Positions 25,545 to 34,186 of a stretch of DNA of 64,000 nt are shown piece after piece. The notes under the pieces are model-generated. The model made no database searches, was not told the DNA's origin, and saw nothing but the letters and a program-made list of their open reading frames with translations. The translations under genes and the position numbers were made by a program. How positions within the stretch are numbered: position 1 is the first letter of the stretch; every line of letters starts with the position of its first letter. This DNA is from Pseudomonadota bacterium (GTDB lineage Bacteria; Pseudomonadota; Alphaproteobacteria; Rhizobiales; Phreatobacteraceae). The stretch is taken from contig JAIUOO010000014.1 of NCBI GenBank assembly GCA_020161695.1, forward strand, positions 62,001-126,000, in the 5' to 3' direction.

Positions 25545-27086
25545 ATGCTGGGCATAACCGGGCGGGACATCATCAAGGCCGTCGAGGCGGATCAGGCAGC
25601 AAAGCCGGCCGCCGACGGCGAGCGGCGCGAGCTCTCCGCCCTCGCGGCCAAGATCGCCGACGAGACGGTCGGCTCGGCCTATTCGCCGGTTGTGCTCGGC
25701 GGTTTCGTCCGCCTCATCGAGTTCACCGTCGTTCTGTCGCTCGGCGCGGTCATCTATCTCGGCTGGGTCTATCCGGTCCACGGCCTGCAATGGACCTCGA
25801 CCGTCAGCCTGTTCGGTCTCGCCATGCTGACGCTCGCGGCCTTCCAGGCCGCCGGGCTCTATGACGTTCACGTCTTCCGCACCCATGTCGCGCAGTTCAG
25901 CCGCCTCTTGATCGCCTGGACGCTGGTCTTCCTCGTCGCGGTTGCGCTCGCCTTCTTCTTCAAGGCCGGCGAGGAGCTATCGCGGGTCTGGCTCGGCAGT
26001 TGGTACGTCTCGGGCCTGATCATCCTCGCCTCGGCCCGTGTCGCCCTCGCGCAGGTCGTCAGGTCCTGGTCCCGCGCGGGCCGCCTCCAGCGCCGCGCGG
26101 TCGTCGTCGGCGGCGGTGAGCCGGCCGAGGAGCTGATCCAGTCGATCCTCGCGCAGGAGGATTCGGACGTGACCATTTGCGGGACGTTCGACGACCGCAC
26201 CGACGCGCGCTCGCCCGCGCACGCGGCGCATGTGCCGAAGCTCGGCACCGTCGACGACCTCGTCGAATTCGCGCGCCGCACGCGCGTCGACCTCGTCATC
26301 GTCACGATCCCGATGACGGCCGAGGCGCGCGTTCTGACCATGCTGCGCAAGCTCTGGGTGCTGCCGGTGGACATCCGCCTCGCCGCCCACACAGCCAAGT
26401 TGCGATTCCGCCCGCGCGCCTATTCCTATATCGGCAATGTCCCCGTCCTCGATGTGTTCGACAAGCCGATCCAGGACTGGGACGTCGTGCTGAAGTGGAT
26501 CTTCGACAAGGTCGTCGGCACGCTGGCGCTGATCGCGCTGTCGCCGGTCCTGCTCGCCACCGCCATCGCGGTGAAGCTCGATTCCAAGGGCCCAGTCCTG
26601 TTCCGCCAGAAGCGCTACGGCTTCAACAACGAGCTGGTCGAGGTCTTCAAGTTCCGCTCCATGTACACCGACATGAGCGACGCCACGGCCTCGAAACTCG
26701 TCAGCAAGGGCGACCCGCGCGTCACCCGCGTCGGCCGCTTCATCCGCAAGACCTCGATCGACGAACTGCCGCAGCTCATCAACGTCGTGTTCAAGGGCAA
26801 CCTGTCGCTGGTCGGCCCGCGGCCGCACGCGGCCCACGCCAAGGCCGCCGACAAGCTCTATGACGACGTGGTCGACGGCTATTTCGCCCGCCACAAGGTG
26901 AAGCCCGGCATTACCGGCTGGGCCCAGATCAACGGCTGGCGCGGCGAGACCGACACGCCCGAGAAAATCCAGCGGCGCGTCGAGCACGATCTCTACTATA
27001 TCGAGAACTGGTCGATCCTGTTCGACCTCTACATCCTCGCGAAAACGCCGATCTCGCTGGCGCAGCACCGCGACAACGCCTTCTGA
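25545..27086 (+). CDS. Undecaprenyl-phosphate sugar phosphotransferase (initiating, WcaJ/GumD-type)
   Basis: A 513-aa polyisoprenyl-phosphate hexose-1-phosphate transferase that starts repeat-unit synthesis on undecaprenyl phosphate. The N-terminal about 280 residues hold four TM helices (near 60-165) and a CoA-binding-like soluble domain ([15 protein letters not shown]). The catalytic bacterial_transf domain (about 305-513) has [52 protein letters not shown] and SLVGPRPHA. The invariant Asp-Glu (DEL) and the PRP motif are intact. The final [21 protein letters not shown] matches the undecaprenyl-P glucose subclass. Start ATG at 25545. The stop overlaps the polymerase start by 1 nt. Confidence 0.92.
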   Translation: MLGITGRDIIKAVEADQAAKPAADGERRELSALAAKIADETVGSAYSPVVLGGFVRLIEFTVVLSLGAVIYLGWVYPVHGLQWTSTVSLFGLAMLTLAAFQAAGLYDVHVFRTHVAQFSRLLIAWTLVFLVAVALAFFFKAGEELSRVWLGSWYVSGLIILASARVALAQVVRSWSRAGRLQRRAVVVGGGEPAEELIQSILAQEDSDVTICGTFDDRTDARSPAHAAHVPKLGTVDDLVEFARRTRVDLVIVTIPMTAEARVLTMLRKLWVLPVDIRLAAHTAKLRFRPRAYSYIGNVPVLDVFDKPIQDWDVVLKWIFDKVVGTLALIALSPVLLATAIAVKLDSKGPVLFRQKRYGFNNELVEVFKFRSMYTDMSDATASKLVSKGDPRVTRVGRFIRKTSIDELPQLINVVFKGNLSLVGPRPHAAHAKAADKLYDDVVDGYFARHKVKPGITGWAQINGWRGETDTPEKIQRRVEHDLYYIENWSILFDLYILAKTPISLAQHRDNAF

Positions 27087-28360
27087 TGAGCCTCGCGAAC
27101 CCCGCCGGAAGCGTCGCGGGTTCGGGCACGGCCGGCTGGCTGGTGGACCGGGAAGCGCTGCGCCTGCGCGTCCTGTTCCTGATGCTGGTCGGCAGCGCCT
27201 TCGTCTTCGCCGAGCCCTCCCCGTATGAGATCGGCGCGCTCGGCGCCATCGGCTGTTTCGCGGCCACGGGCGGGTTGAGGCTGCGCGCGGCCTTCATGCC
27301 GCTGGTGCTCATTCTCATCGTCTATTGCCTTGGCCTGACGGTTTCGGCGATTCCCGTCCTCGGCGCGAAGAAAGTCGCGCCCTGGATCGCGGTATCCTGG
27401 TATCTCGCGGTCACCATGGTGTTCTTCGCCATCGTCGCGGCAGAGAACACCGCGGCGCGGATGGACGTGGTCGTGCGCGCCTGGACCCTCGCCGCCGTCA
27501 TCGCCGCGATTGCCGGGATCGCCGGCTATTTCCGCGCCTTTCCGGGGGCCTTCGACCTTTTCACCCTCTATGGCCGCGCGAAGGGAACCTTCAACGATCC
27601 CAACGTCTTCGGCCCGTTCCTTATCCTGCCCATGCTGACGGCGATGCAGGCCTTCTATGCTGGCAGCCGCAGACAGATGCTGCACGCGGGACTGATTCTC
27701 GGCGTGCTGCTGATCGCCCTGCTCCTGTCATTCTCGCGCGGCGCCTGGATTCACTTCGTGCTGTCGGCGGCGGTGATGACCGGGCTCCTGTTCCTGACCG
27801 CCGGCACGCGCGCGGAGAGGCTTCGCATCCTCGTCGTGGTGGCGGCGGGCCTCGTGCTGCTCGGCCTGGCTCTCGCGGCGCTACTCTCCGTCGATAAGGT
27901 GGCGGACCTGATGAAGGAGCGCGCCAGCTTCAACCAGAGCTACGACAACGGGCCGATGGGCCGCTTCGGCCGGCACGCCTATGGCTGGCAGATGGCGCTC
28001 GACATGCCCCTGGGCCTTGGCCCGCTGCAGTTCACCCGCTTCTTCCCCGAGGACGTCCACAACGTCTACCTGAACTCCTTCATGTCCGGCGGCTGGACGG
28101 CGGGCATCGCCTACCACGTCCTGGTCGGGCTGACGCTGTTCGTCGGGCTCATCGCCGCCCTCCGCCGCACACCCTGGCAGCCGGCGACCATCGCCGTGTT
28201 CGCGACCTTCTGCGGGCTCGCCTTCGAGGGCAAGATCATCGACACCGACCACTGGCGCCACTTCTGGGCGCTCGGCGGCCTCTTGTGGGGATTGGCCGTC
28301 GCAGGCGGGTTGCAGCCGCCGCCGAAACGTCCTAAATCCCCCGGCACGGTCGGAGTGTAG
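27086..28360 (+). CDS. O-antigen ligase/polymerase (Wzy/WaaL-like)
   Basis: A 424-aa membrane protein with about 10-12 helices and the O-antigen_ligase signature. This includes the large loop with GRAKGTFNDPNVFGPFLI (about 169-186), SFSRGAWIHFVLSA, and the periplasmic region ending in DVHNVYLNSFMSGG. Family members polymerise or ligate lipid-linked repeat units at the periplasmic face; the EPS context favours polymerisation. ATG 27086 overlaps the preceding TGA by one base. The TAG stop (28358-28360) lies inside the tRNA-Pro gene, a 10-nt overlap. No Wzx flippase is in the window. Confidence 0.88.
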   Translation: MSLANPAGSVAGSGTAGWLVDREALRLRVLFLMLVGSAFVFAEPSPYEIGALGAIGCFAATGGLRLRAAFMPLVLILIVYCLGLTVSAIPVLGAKKVAPWIAVSWYLAVTMVFFAIVAAENTAARMDVVVRAWTLAAVIAAIAGIAGYFRAFPGAFDLFTLYGRAKGTFNDPNVFGPFLILPMLTAMQAFYAGSRRQMLHAGLILGVLLIALLLSFSRGAWIHFVLSAAVMTGLLFLTAGTRAERLRILVVVAAGLVLLGLALAALLSVDKVADLMKERASFNQSYDNGPMGRFGRHAYGWQMALDMPLGLGPLQFTRFFPEDVHNVYLNSFMSGGWTAGIAYHVLVGLTLFVGLIAALRRTPWQPATIAVFATFCGLAFEGKIIDTDHWRHFWALGGLLWGLAVAGGLQPPPKRPKSPGTVGV

Positions 28361-28427
28361 CGCAGCCCGGTAGCGCACTTGCATGGGGTGCAAGGGGTCC
28401 CGAGTTCGAATCTCGGCACTCCGACCA
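28351..28427 (+). tRNA. tRNA-Pro (GGG), CCA encoded
   Basis: A 74-nt cloverleaf plus genomic CCA: acceptor CGGAGTG/CACTCCG with discriminator A, D-arm GCGC...GCGC, anticodon stem CTTGC/GCAAG with loop ATGGGGT (anticodon GGG), T-arm CCGAG-TTCGAAT-CTCGG. It is the second proline tRNA in the window. Its first 10 nt coincide with the last codons and stop of the upstream polymerase gene. Confidence 0.95.
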
Positions 28428-28820
28428 ATTTCCCCAAATTTTACAATATGTTACGTCGGCCGCCCATTCGACACGGGGCCACCTTCTGCAAAAACCGACA
28501 CGACCGCGGCTGCTGGTGGCCAAGGCTTCCGGAGTCGAAAGGTCGTCAACGAGTCGGTCGCACCGGACTGACCGAGCTGGCTTTCCACGGAGTGGGCAAG
28601 GCAGGCTGGCCGGCAAGGAGAACGCGGCCTGCGTCTGGCACGTTCTCTGTCATCCGGCGTGGTGAACGGCGGCCCGCTTGCCGTCTGTCGCCGGGTGAAG
28701 GGGATTCGGACCTTTGAGCGCCAGCCCGCACAAGCGTTCTCGGCTTCAGTGCCATGTGTTCGAGAATCTGCTCGTAGGCCGAGGCGACGCCAAGAAAGCT
28801 CGATGAAAAGACGCATGACC
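28428..28820. other. Gene-free stretch after tRNA-Pro(GGG)
   Basis: About 390 nt in which every open frame either reads across the tRNA in antisense or has random composition. The first 30 nt after the tRNA are AT-rich (ATTTCCCCAAATTTTAC), possibly its terminator. No integrase, att-like copy of the tRNA end or IS was seen. Confidence 0.45.
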
Positions 28821-28848
28821 AACGAAAAGAGGCCGCCCGAAGGCGGCC
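28821..28848 (-). terminator. Rho-independent terminator of the outer-membrane protein gene
   Basis: On the minus strand the order is GGCCGCC, tetraloop TTCG, GGCGGCC, then TCTTTTCGTT. The 7-bp GC stem (28831-28837 with 28842-28848), stable UUCG loop and T-rich tail make a good intrinsic terminator, 37 nt past the stop at 28885. Confidence 0.8.
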
Positions 28849-28884
28849 CCGTTGTTCTGAAATTTCAATGCCCTGCTTAGGGAA

Positions 28885-29619
28885 TCAATACCGGGCGACA
28901 ACCGCCGAAGCGCCGGTCGAGAACAGGTAGCTCACGCCGAGGCGGATGGCGTGATCATCCTTTGGGCTGATGTTGAAGCGGCTGTTGGTAGCTGCGTTGG
29001 CATTGGAGAAGGAGCCAAAATTGGCGTAGCGATATTCCAGCCGCGCCGTCCAATTCGGCGTGAAGGCGTGCTCGACGCCGGCGCCAACGGTCCAGCCGAC
29101 ACGCGTGGTGGTGAACGTATGGAACGGGGCCGCGCCAGCATTGGCCATCGTATTGCGCGCGCTGGTGAACGCCACGCCGCCAGTCACATAGAACAGCGTG
29201 CGGTCCATGGCGACGCCGGCGCGGGCGCGCACGGAACCCATGAAGCTCTGCCGCATAGTCATGTCAAACAGGCCGCCGCTTACGCCGCGCCGCGCGCCGC
29301 TGACGGTCGAGAATTCCAGATCGGCCTCGGCGCCCAGCACGATCCGGTTGACCTGATAGTTGAAGCCGGCATGGAGGCCGCCGACGAAGCCGGCGCCATA
29401 GGCCAGTGCCACCGGGTTGCCGCCGGCCAAAGTCGTGTTCGAGCCGCCCTGGCGCGCCCAGACGCCGCCGATTTGGCCGCCCAGATAGAATCCGGTCCAG
29501 GAGAACACGGGGGCGACAACCACATCGGCGACGGAGCCGCGCGGCGAACCGAGGTCAGCAGCCTGTGCGCCGGTGACGAGGGCGGCGACGGCTGCGCCAG
29601 TCAGCAATAACCTCTTCAT
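28885..29619 (-). CDS. Outer-membrane beta-barrel protein (Omp25/31-type porin-like)
   Basis: A 244-aa protein starting MKRLLLTGAAVAALVTGAQA with a signal peptide cleaved near residue 20 (AQA then ADL). It then has the rhizobial Omp signature FSWTGFYLGGQIGGVWARQG. Alternating hydrophobic strands follow: GFNYQVNRIVLGAEADLEFS, SVRARAGVAMDRTLFYVTGGVAF, WTVGAGVEHAFTPNWTARLEYRYANFG, and the C-terminal HAIRLGVSYLF. This is an eight-stranded OmpA/Omp25-type barrel. A longer frame begins at 29658, but ATG 29619 starts the signal and has a GGGGGAA RBS. It has its own terminator, so is monocistronic. Final residues (SAVVARY) extend past the usual aromatic end. Confidence 0.92.
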   Translation of the reverse strand: MKRLLLTGAAVAALVTGAQAADLGSPRGSVADVVVAPVFSWTGFYLGGQIGGVWARQGGSNTTLAGGNPVALAYGAGFVGGLHAGFNYQVNRIVLGAEADLEFSTVSGARRGVSGGLFDMTMRQSFMGSVRARAGVAMDRTLFYVTGGVAFTSARNTMANAGAAPFHTFTTTRVGWTVGAGVEHAFTPNWTARLEYRYANFGSFSNANAATNSRFNISPKDDHAIRLGVSYLFSTGASAVVARY

Positions 29620-30021
29620 ATGGTATTCCCCCACAATTGACGTACGGTTAGTTAGCATGCCTAGCCCGCTCGTCGGAGTATCCCGGCACCGACCCCGCAG
29701 CAGCGGGCAACGCGATGCAAACCAGCAACACCAGTTTTGGGGATTTCAAACAATAGGCGACCCCTCACCGCTGGACGTTCCGACCAAATCGTTCAGAGCC
29801 TTGACGGCAACGTGCAGGTCGTGCCGAGCGCCTCTGACGGACCTTGAGGCCCGGTCCGGGACACGCGGAGGTCGGTCGGGGCGCAACGCCAGCGAAGGGG
29901 TAGGCGGACGGCCAATTGCGGGCCGATGACGCACAGCCGGCCGCCGGACATCAGCCGCGCTCTGTGTTCGCTCGCATGAAGGGCGTCAACGGCAGCGAGT
30001 GGAACTTGGCCCCCGCTCCGC
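29620..30021. other. Gene-free stretch upstream of the outer-membrane protein gene
   Basis: About 400 nt without a credible ORF. The part near 29620-29760 should hold the promoter of the minus-strand barrel gene. I saw no strong operator or repeat in it. Confidence 0.4.
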
Positions 30022-30225
30022 TCAACGGAACCGCGAGAACATGCGGTCGATCGAGTGGCTGAACGCCTGCCCCTGATGTCGGACGAAGTCCCAGACCGCT
30101 CGCGAATAGTCGCTGTCCGTGACGGCGTAGTCGATGCCGACCAACAGCGCGCAAACCAGTACGACCTTCAGGACGCGATCAAGCAAGTCCTCACCTGGCA
30201 ACATGGTCGGCTCAGTGAGCCACAT
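30022..30225 (-). CDS. Small membrane protein, 67 aa, unknown
   Basis: The frame reads MWLTEPTMLPGEDLLDRV, one hydrophobic helix (KVVLVCALLVGIDYAV), then a soluble tail with DSDYSRAVWDFVRHQG and ending MFSRFR. It looks like a small membrane-anchored protein; related-looking short proteins with Asp-Tyr-rich loops occur in this order, but I cannot name a family. The start is uncertain: ATG 30225 has TGGAGC close upstream, ATG 30204 is an alternative. Neighbours give no clue. Confidence 0.45.
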   Translation of the reverse strand: MWLTEPTMLPGEDLLDRVLKVVLVCALLVGIDYAVTDSDYSRAVWDFVRHQGQAFSHSIDRMFSRFR

Positions 30226-30986
30226 GCTCCATGATAGGCATATGCCGGCGGCGTCTTCGACCCTCCCCAATTACCAGAATCGACGTGTGAGGTCGCCGAA
30301 GCTCGTCGATGCCTGAGTCTGCGAACGCAGCCTCCGGACTCCTGTCATGGTCGCGTTGAATGCACGGATGAACAGCCGATGGTATCCGACGCAGAGAGCC
30401 ATTCGCGCACTGGCGGGCGGCGAATTGGCATTGCGGCCGCAGATGAACCCCGCCCGCTCGGCCCCTGCTATCGCGACGCCAATATCTTCATTCTCGTTCG
30501 ATATGGCGAACGTTCACGCCGCAAATTGCGCCCGCGACACGTGGGCCTGTGACGCGAAACGGCATGAATGATCGCGGCTTTTCTTGATCATTCTACAATT
30601 CACTGATCAGGGGCATAGATATATCCCGCATCACCGTTCTTTTTAGAGAATGATTTTATTGACATGGCAGCCCCGGCGGCCGCATGATCAAGGCTCAGTC
30701 GTCGGCTTCGGTTCGATGCCTGACGCGGCTTTTGATGGAGCAGCTTGCACCGCGTGACCAAGGGCTAAAGCGCCACGAATGAAGTTCGTGGGCTCCTCGC
30801 TGGAGTTGGTCCGATGAATTTCGTTGCCTGCGCGGCTTCTCCGCCGCGCCTCTTCTCCCAGACCTGGCCCTGCCGCCGGATGCGCCGCAACGGACGGTGT
30901 TGTCGGTCCATGTGACCGACACCCCTCTCCCGCCCTTCGCGTTCATCACAATGGAGACGCCGGCCCCGTCCGGCGGCAGGTCTTTC
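30226..30986. other. Gene-poor stretch with AT-rich core and inverted repeat
   Basis: About 760 nt with no credible gene. A perfect 8-bp inverted repeat (GAATGATC at 30566-30573, GATCATTC at 30586-30593, 12-nt loop) borders an AT-rich core (30585-30665), where base composition departs sharply from the window. A possible plus-strand promoter TTGACA (30659-30664), 18 nt, CATGAT (30683-30688) points toward the 78-aa ORF and metNIQ. Confidence 0.45.
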
Positions 30987-31223
30987 ATGTTCCAGTCCCA
31001 TGTCTCGCATCCGCTTCGCTCGGATGTCTCCCTCATCGAGTTCGACAATGAAGCCGTCGGCCTCGCGGTCCAGGATCGCGGCGGGTTCCGCTTCTTCGCG
31101 GCAACGCCGACGCTGAACAGGCTGGACTCGCAGCTCTTCCGATCCCTGAAGCTTCTGCGCCGCGCCATCGCCGATGCCCGGCGCGGCGTCCTGCCGGCGG
31201 CTGCCCTGCGCATCGCCGCCTGA
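30987..31223 (+). CDS. Hypothetical protein, 78 aa
   Basis: Small cytosolic protein starting MFQSHVSHPLRSDVSL, with a compact core (FDNEAVGLAVQDRGGFRFFAATPTLNRL) and a helical end (SLKLLRRAIADARRG). The core has the feel of a conserved rhizobial small-protein domain, but I cannot name it. The frame is open upstream to a GTG at 30897; ATG 30987 is chosen because GGCAGG lies 7-12 nt before it. It lies 86 nt upstream of metN on the same strand and might share its transcript. Confidence 0.55.
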   Translation: MFQSHVSHPLRSDVSLIEFDNEAVGLAVQDRGGFRFFAATPTLNRLDSQLFRSLKLLRRAIADARRGVLPAAALRIAA

Positions 31224-31309
31224 GCCTCGCTACTCCCTCACCCGACCGGTCCCGCCACCCGCGCCGACGCCGTGGGGCCGGTGCCTCGTTCCCCGAAGGC
31301 CGAGCCGCC

Positions 31310-32437
31310 ATGAATGCACTGACACGCTTCCCCGATCCCGTGGCGATCCCGCTGCCTGAACCGCCACCGGCGGAAGACCCGGGCAGTACGGGTTCAACCA
31401 TCCTGTTCCGCAACGTTTCCAAGGAGTTCCAGGCCCGGGACAAGGATCCCGCCGTGACGGCGCTCGACGGCGTCGATCTGGCCGTGCCCGGCGGCAGCAT
31501 CACCGGCATTATCGGCAGGTCCGGCGCCGGCAAGTCGACGCTGCTGCGGATCATCAACGGGCTCGACCGGCCGACTTCGGGATCGGTCGTCGTCGATGGC
31601 GCCGAGGTCGGCAATCTCGAACCGGCGCGCCTGCGCGATCTTCGGCGCAGCATCGGCATGATCTTCCAGCACTTCAACCTGCTGTCGTCGCGCACCGTGT
31701 TCGACAATATCGCACTGCCGCTGGAACTTGCCGGCACCCCCCGAGCGGAGATCCGGAGCCGGGTCGACGAGCTCATCGAGCTGGTCGGCCTCGGCGACAA
31801 GCGCGGCCGCTACCCCGTCGAACTCTCGGGCGGCCAGAAGCAGCGCGTCGGCATCGCCCGCGCGCTGGCGACGCGCCCGAAAGTGCTGCTGTCGGACGAG
31901 GCGACCTCGGCGCTCGATCCGGAGACGACACGCGCGATTCTGGCGCTGCTCAAGCGCATCAACGCGCTGACCGGCGTGACCATCGTGCTGATCACCCACG
32001 AAATGCAGGTCATCAAGGAGATCTGCGACCGGGTCGCCGTCATCGAGCGTGGCCGGATCATCGAGGAGGGCCCGGTCTACGAGGTCTTCGCCCGCCCGCG
32101 CGCCGAGACGACCCGCAACTTCGTCGCGTCCGTCACCGGCAGCGCCCTGCCCCGCGATCTCGCGGACCGGCTGAACGCCTCGCCGGACGGCGCGGGCTCG
32201 GCGGTCATCCGCATCGTCTTCACCGGGGAGCATGCCACGGCGCCGGTCATCTCGCGGCTGTCCCGCTCGCTCGACATCGACGTGAACGTGCTGTCCGGCC
32301 AGGTCGACGAGATCGGCGGCCGGCCGTTCGGCAACCTCATCGTCACGGTTCCGGCCCGGCGCGACGTCAGCGCCGCGCTGCAGGCGCTCGCCACGGCGCA
32401 CGGCCTCCACACGGAGATTCTCGGCTATGTCCCCTGA
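31310..32437 (+). CDS. metN: Methionine ABC transporter ATPase MetN
   Basis: A 375-aa ATPase of the methionine importer. Walker A is GRSGAGKST (69-77, K75), the Q-loop IGMIFQHFNLL, signature LSGGQKQRVGIARAL and Walker B VLLSDEATSALDPETT. The C-terminal about 90 residues form the NIL/C2 domain (VIRIVFTGEHATAPVISRLSR...), which binds methionine and causes trans-inhibition in MetNI. The N-terminus has an extra proline-rich about 25 residues before FRNVSKEF; a start further inside would also be possible. metI overlaps its end by 11 nt. Confidence 0.95.
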   Translation: MNALTRFPDPVAIPLPEPPPAEDPGSTGSTILFRNVSKEFQARDKDPAVTALDGVDLAVPGGSITGIIGRSGAGKSTLLRIINGLDRPTSGSVVVDGAEVGNLEPARLRDLRRSIGMIFQHFNLLSSRTVFDNIALPLELAGTPRAEIRSRVDELIELVGLGDKRGRYPVELSGGQKQRVGIARALATRPKVLLSDEATSALDPETTRAILALLKRINALTGVTIVLITHEMQVIKEICDRVAVIERGRIIEEGPVYEVFARPRAETTRNFVASVTGSALPRDLADRLNASPDGAGSAVIRIVFTGEHATAPVISRLSRSLDIDVNVLSGQVDEIGGRPFGNLIVTVPARRDVSAALQALATAHGLHTEILGYVP

Positions 32438-33092
32438 AATCGCACGACTTCTCGCGGAAGCCACCTGGCAGACGCTCTACATGGTCACGGTGGCCGGGCT
32501 GGCCGGGACGCTTCTCGGCCTGCCGCTTGGCGTGTTCCTGGCGACCAGCGGCAAGGGCGAGCTGTTTCAGGCCGTCGCGGTCAACCGCGTGCTCGGGCTC
32601 GTGGTGAATGCGGCGCGTTCGACGCCGTTCATCATCCTCGTCGTCGCGATCATCCCGTTCACCCGCCTCGTCGCCGGCACGTCCATCGGCACGACGGCTG
32701 CCATCGTGCCGCTGACCGTCGCCGCCACCCCCTTCATCGCCCGCATCGTCGAGGCAGCTATCCGGGAGGTGGACCAGGGGCTGATCGAGGCTTCGCGGGC
32801 CATGGGCGCGACCGCGTTCCAGATCGTCCGCAAGGTTCTGCTGCCCGAGGCCCTGCCGGCCATCGTGCTCGGCCTCACCCTCACCGCCGTCAGCCTCATC
32901 GGCTACTCGGCCATGGTCGGCGCGGTAGGCGGCGGGGGCCTCGGCGATCTCGGCATCCGCTTCGGCTACCAGCGCTTCATGCCCGAGGTCATGGCCGCCG
33001 TCGTCATCGTCCTGATCGTGCTCGTTCAGGGCGTCCAGAGCATCGGCGAATCGATAGCCCGCCGCGTCAACAGGCGGCTGCGAACCGCCTGA
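32427..33092 (+). CDS. metI: Methionine ABC transporter permease MetI
   Basis: A 221-aa inner-membrane permease with five helices, the usual MetI size. The EAA loop is DQGLIEASRAMGATAFQIVRKVLLPEALPAI. Segments GLAGTLLGLPLGVFLA and NAARSTPFIILVVAIIPF are typical. It is co-translated with metN (11-nt overlap) and followed by metQ after 62 nt. Confidence 0.95.
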   Translation: MSPEIARLLAEATWQTLYMVTVAGLAGTLLGLPLGVFLATSGKGELFQAVAVNRVLGLVVNAARSTPFIILVVAIIPFTRLVAGTSIGTTAAIVPLTVAATPFIARIVEAAIREVDQGLIEASRAMGATAFQIVRKVLLPEALPAIVLGLTLTAVSLIGYSAMVGAVGGGGLGDLGIRFGYQRFMPEVMAAVVIVLIVLVQGVQSIGESIARRVNRRLRTA

Positions 33093-33154
33093 TCCCAGGG
33101 GCCGGGGAACCTCCCGGACCGCATCCCTCTCCCAAAACCGAAGGAACCACTCCA

Positions 33155-33961
33155 ATGACCTCGTTCAGCATCGACCGCCGCAGCCTCATCCTGTCGGCCA
33201 CGGCCCTTGTCGCCGCTCCCGCCATCGCCCGCGCGCAGGCACCGACGAAGCTGCGCGTCGGCGTCACCGCCGGACCGCACGCCCAGATCCTCGAGGCCGT
33301 GAAGCCGGTCGCGGCGAAGCGCGGGCTCGACCTCTCCATCGTCGAGTTCTCCGACTACATCCTGCCGAACGCGGCGCTCGCCTCGGGCGACCTCGACGTG
33401 AACTCCTACCAGCACAAGCCCTTCCTCGATCAGCAGAACGCCGACCGGAAGTACAATCTCGCCGGCGTCGGCTTCACCGTGAACTTCCCGATCGGCGTCT
33501 ATTCCAAGAAGCACAAGCGCTGGGAGGAGGTGCCGGCCGGCGCGCAGGTCGCGATCCCGAACGATCCGACCAATGGCGGCCGCGCGCTGCTGCTGTTCCA
33601 GGACAAGGGTCTGGTGAAGCTCAAGGACGGCGTCGGCTATCGCCCGACCATTGCCGACATCGTGCAGAACGAAAGGCGCTTCCGCTTCATCGAACTGGAG
33701 GCCGCCCAGACCGCGCGCTCGCTCGACGACGTCGCCGCAGCCGTCATCAACACCAATTACGCACTGTCGGCGGGCCTTGCGCCCGGTCGCGACGCTCTGC
33801 TGCGCGAGGATCCGAAGGGGCCCTATGTCAACCTGATCGCCGTCCGCGATGCCGACAAGGACAAGCCCTGGGTGAAGCCCTTCGTCGAGAGCTACCAGTC
33901 GGCCGAGGTCCGGGACTTCGTCGAGAAGACGTTCCAGGGCTCGGTGCTGTCGTCCTGGTAA
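33155..33961 (+). CDS. metQ: Methionine-binding protein MetQ (NlpA family)
   Basis: A 268-aa periplasmic receptor. The signal MTSFSIDRRSLILSATALVAAPAIARA lacks a lipobox and has twin Arg, so it may be a soluble, possibly Tat-exported form rather than the usual lipoprotein. The NlpA core has LRVGVTAGPHAQILEAVKPVA, DLDVNSYQHKPFLDQQN and FPIGVYSKKHKRWEEVPAGAQVAIPNDPTNGGRALL (spread over the two lobes). The ending SAEVRDFVEKTFQGSVLSSW is also family-like. It is the last gene of metNIQ. Specificity for D/L-methionine is inferred from operon and family. Confidence 0.94.
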   Translation: MTSFSIDRRSLILSATALVAAPAIARAQAPTKLRVGVTAGPHAQILEAVKPVAAKRGLDLSIVEFSDYILPNAALASGDLDVNSYQHKPFLDQQNADRKYNLAGVGFTVNFPIGVYSKKHKRWEEVPAGAQVAIPNDPTNGGRALLLFQDKGLVKLKDGVGYRPTIADIVQNERRFRFIELEAAQTARSLDDVAAAVINTNYALSAGLAPGRDALLREDPKGPYVNLIAVRDADKDKPWVKPFVESYQSAEVRDFVEKTFQGSVLSSW

Positions 33962-33969
33962 ATGACAAA

Positions 33970-34003
33970 GGGAGGAGCCCTGCCGCTGCGGCGGGCTCCT
34001 CCC
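33970..34003 (+). terminator. Strong stem-loop after metQ
   Basis: Perfect 11-bp stem GGGAGGAGCCC (33970-33980) and GGGCTCCTCCC (33993-34003) with a 12-nt loop, 9 nt past the metQ stop. No T-run follows on the plus strand; on the minus strand TTTGTCATTT follows, so it may act mainly for RNA coming from the other side or as a 3'-end stabiliser. Confidence 0.55.
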
Positions 34004-34043
34004 GATGACCGGTCTTCGCTCGCCATCGGCGCGGCGCGTCGAC

Positions 34044-34076
34044 AAAAAAACGGACGGCCGCACATGGCGACCGTCC
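34044..34076 (-). terminator. Rho-independent terminator of the fnr gene
   Basis: Read on the minus strand: GGACGG (34076-34071), 13-nt loop, CCGTCC (34057-34052), then G and seven T (34050-34044). It lies 110 nt downstream of the fnr stop at 34187. Confidence 0.65.
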
Positions 34077-34186
34077 CGGCCCCGTCGTAACCGTCGTTCC
34101 CCCGAAAGACGGCCCGAGATCAGGCCATCGCCATCATGGCAAATTCGGCAGGGACCGCTTTGATACGGATCAACTGCGAGCCTGCC

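Noticed and set aside
28428-28820. Possible integrated element after tRNA-Pro(GGG)
   Set aside because: No integrase, no duplicated tRNA end, no IS or phage genes were found in the next several kb.
30695-31213. 172-aa minus-strand ORF over the 78-aa gene
   Set aside because: Random, Arg- and Ser-rich composition, while the opposite 78-aa ORF has a fold-like pattern and an RBS.
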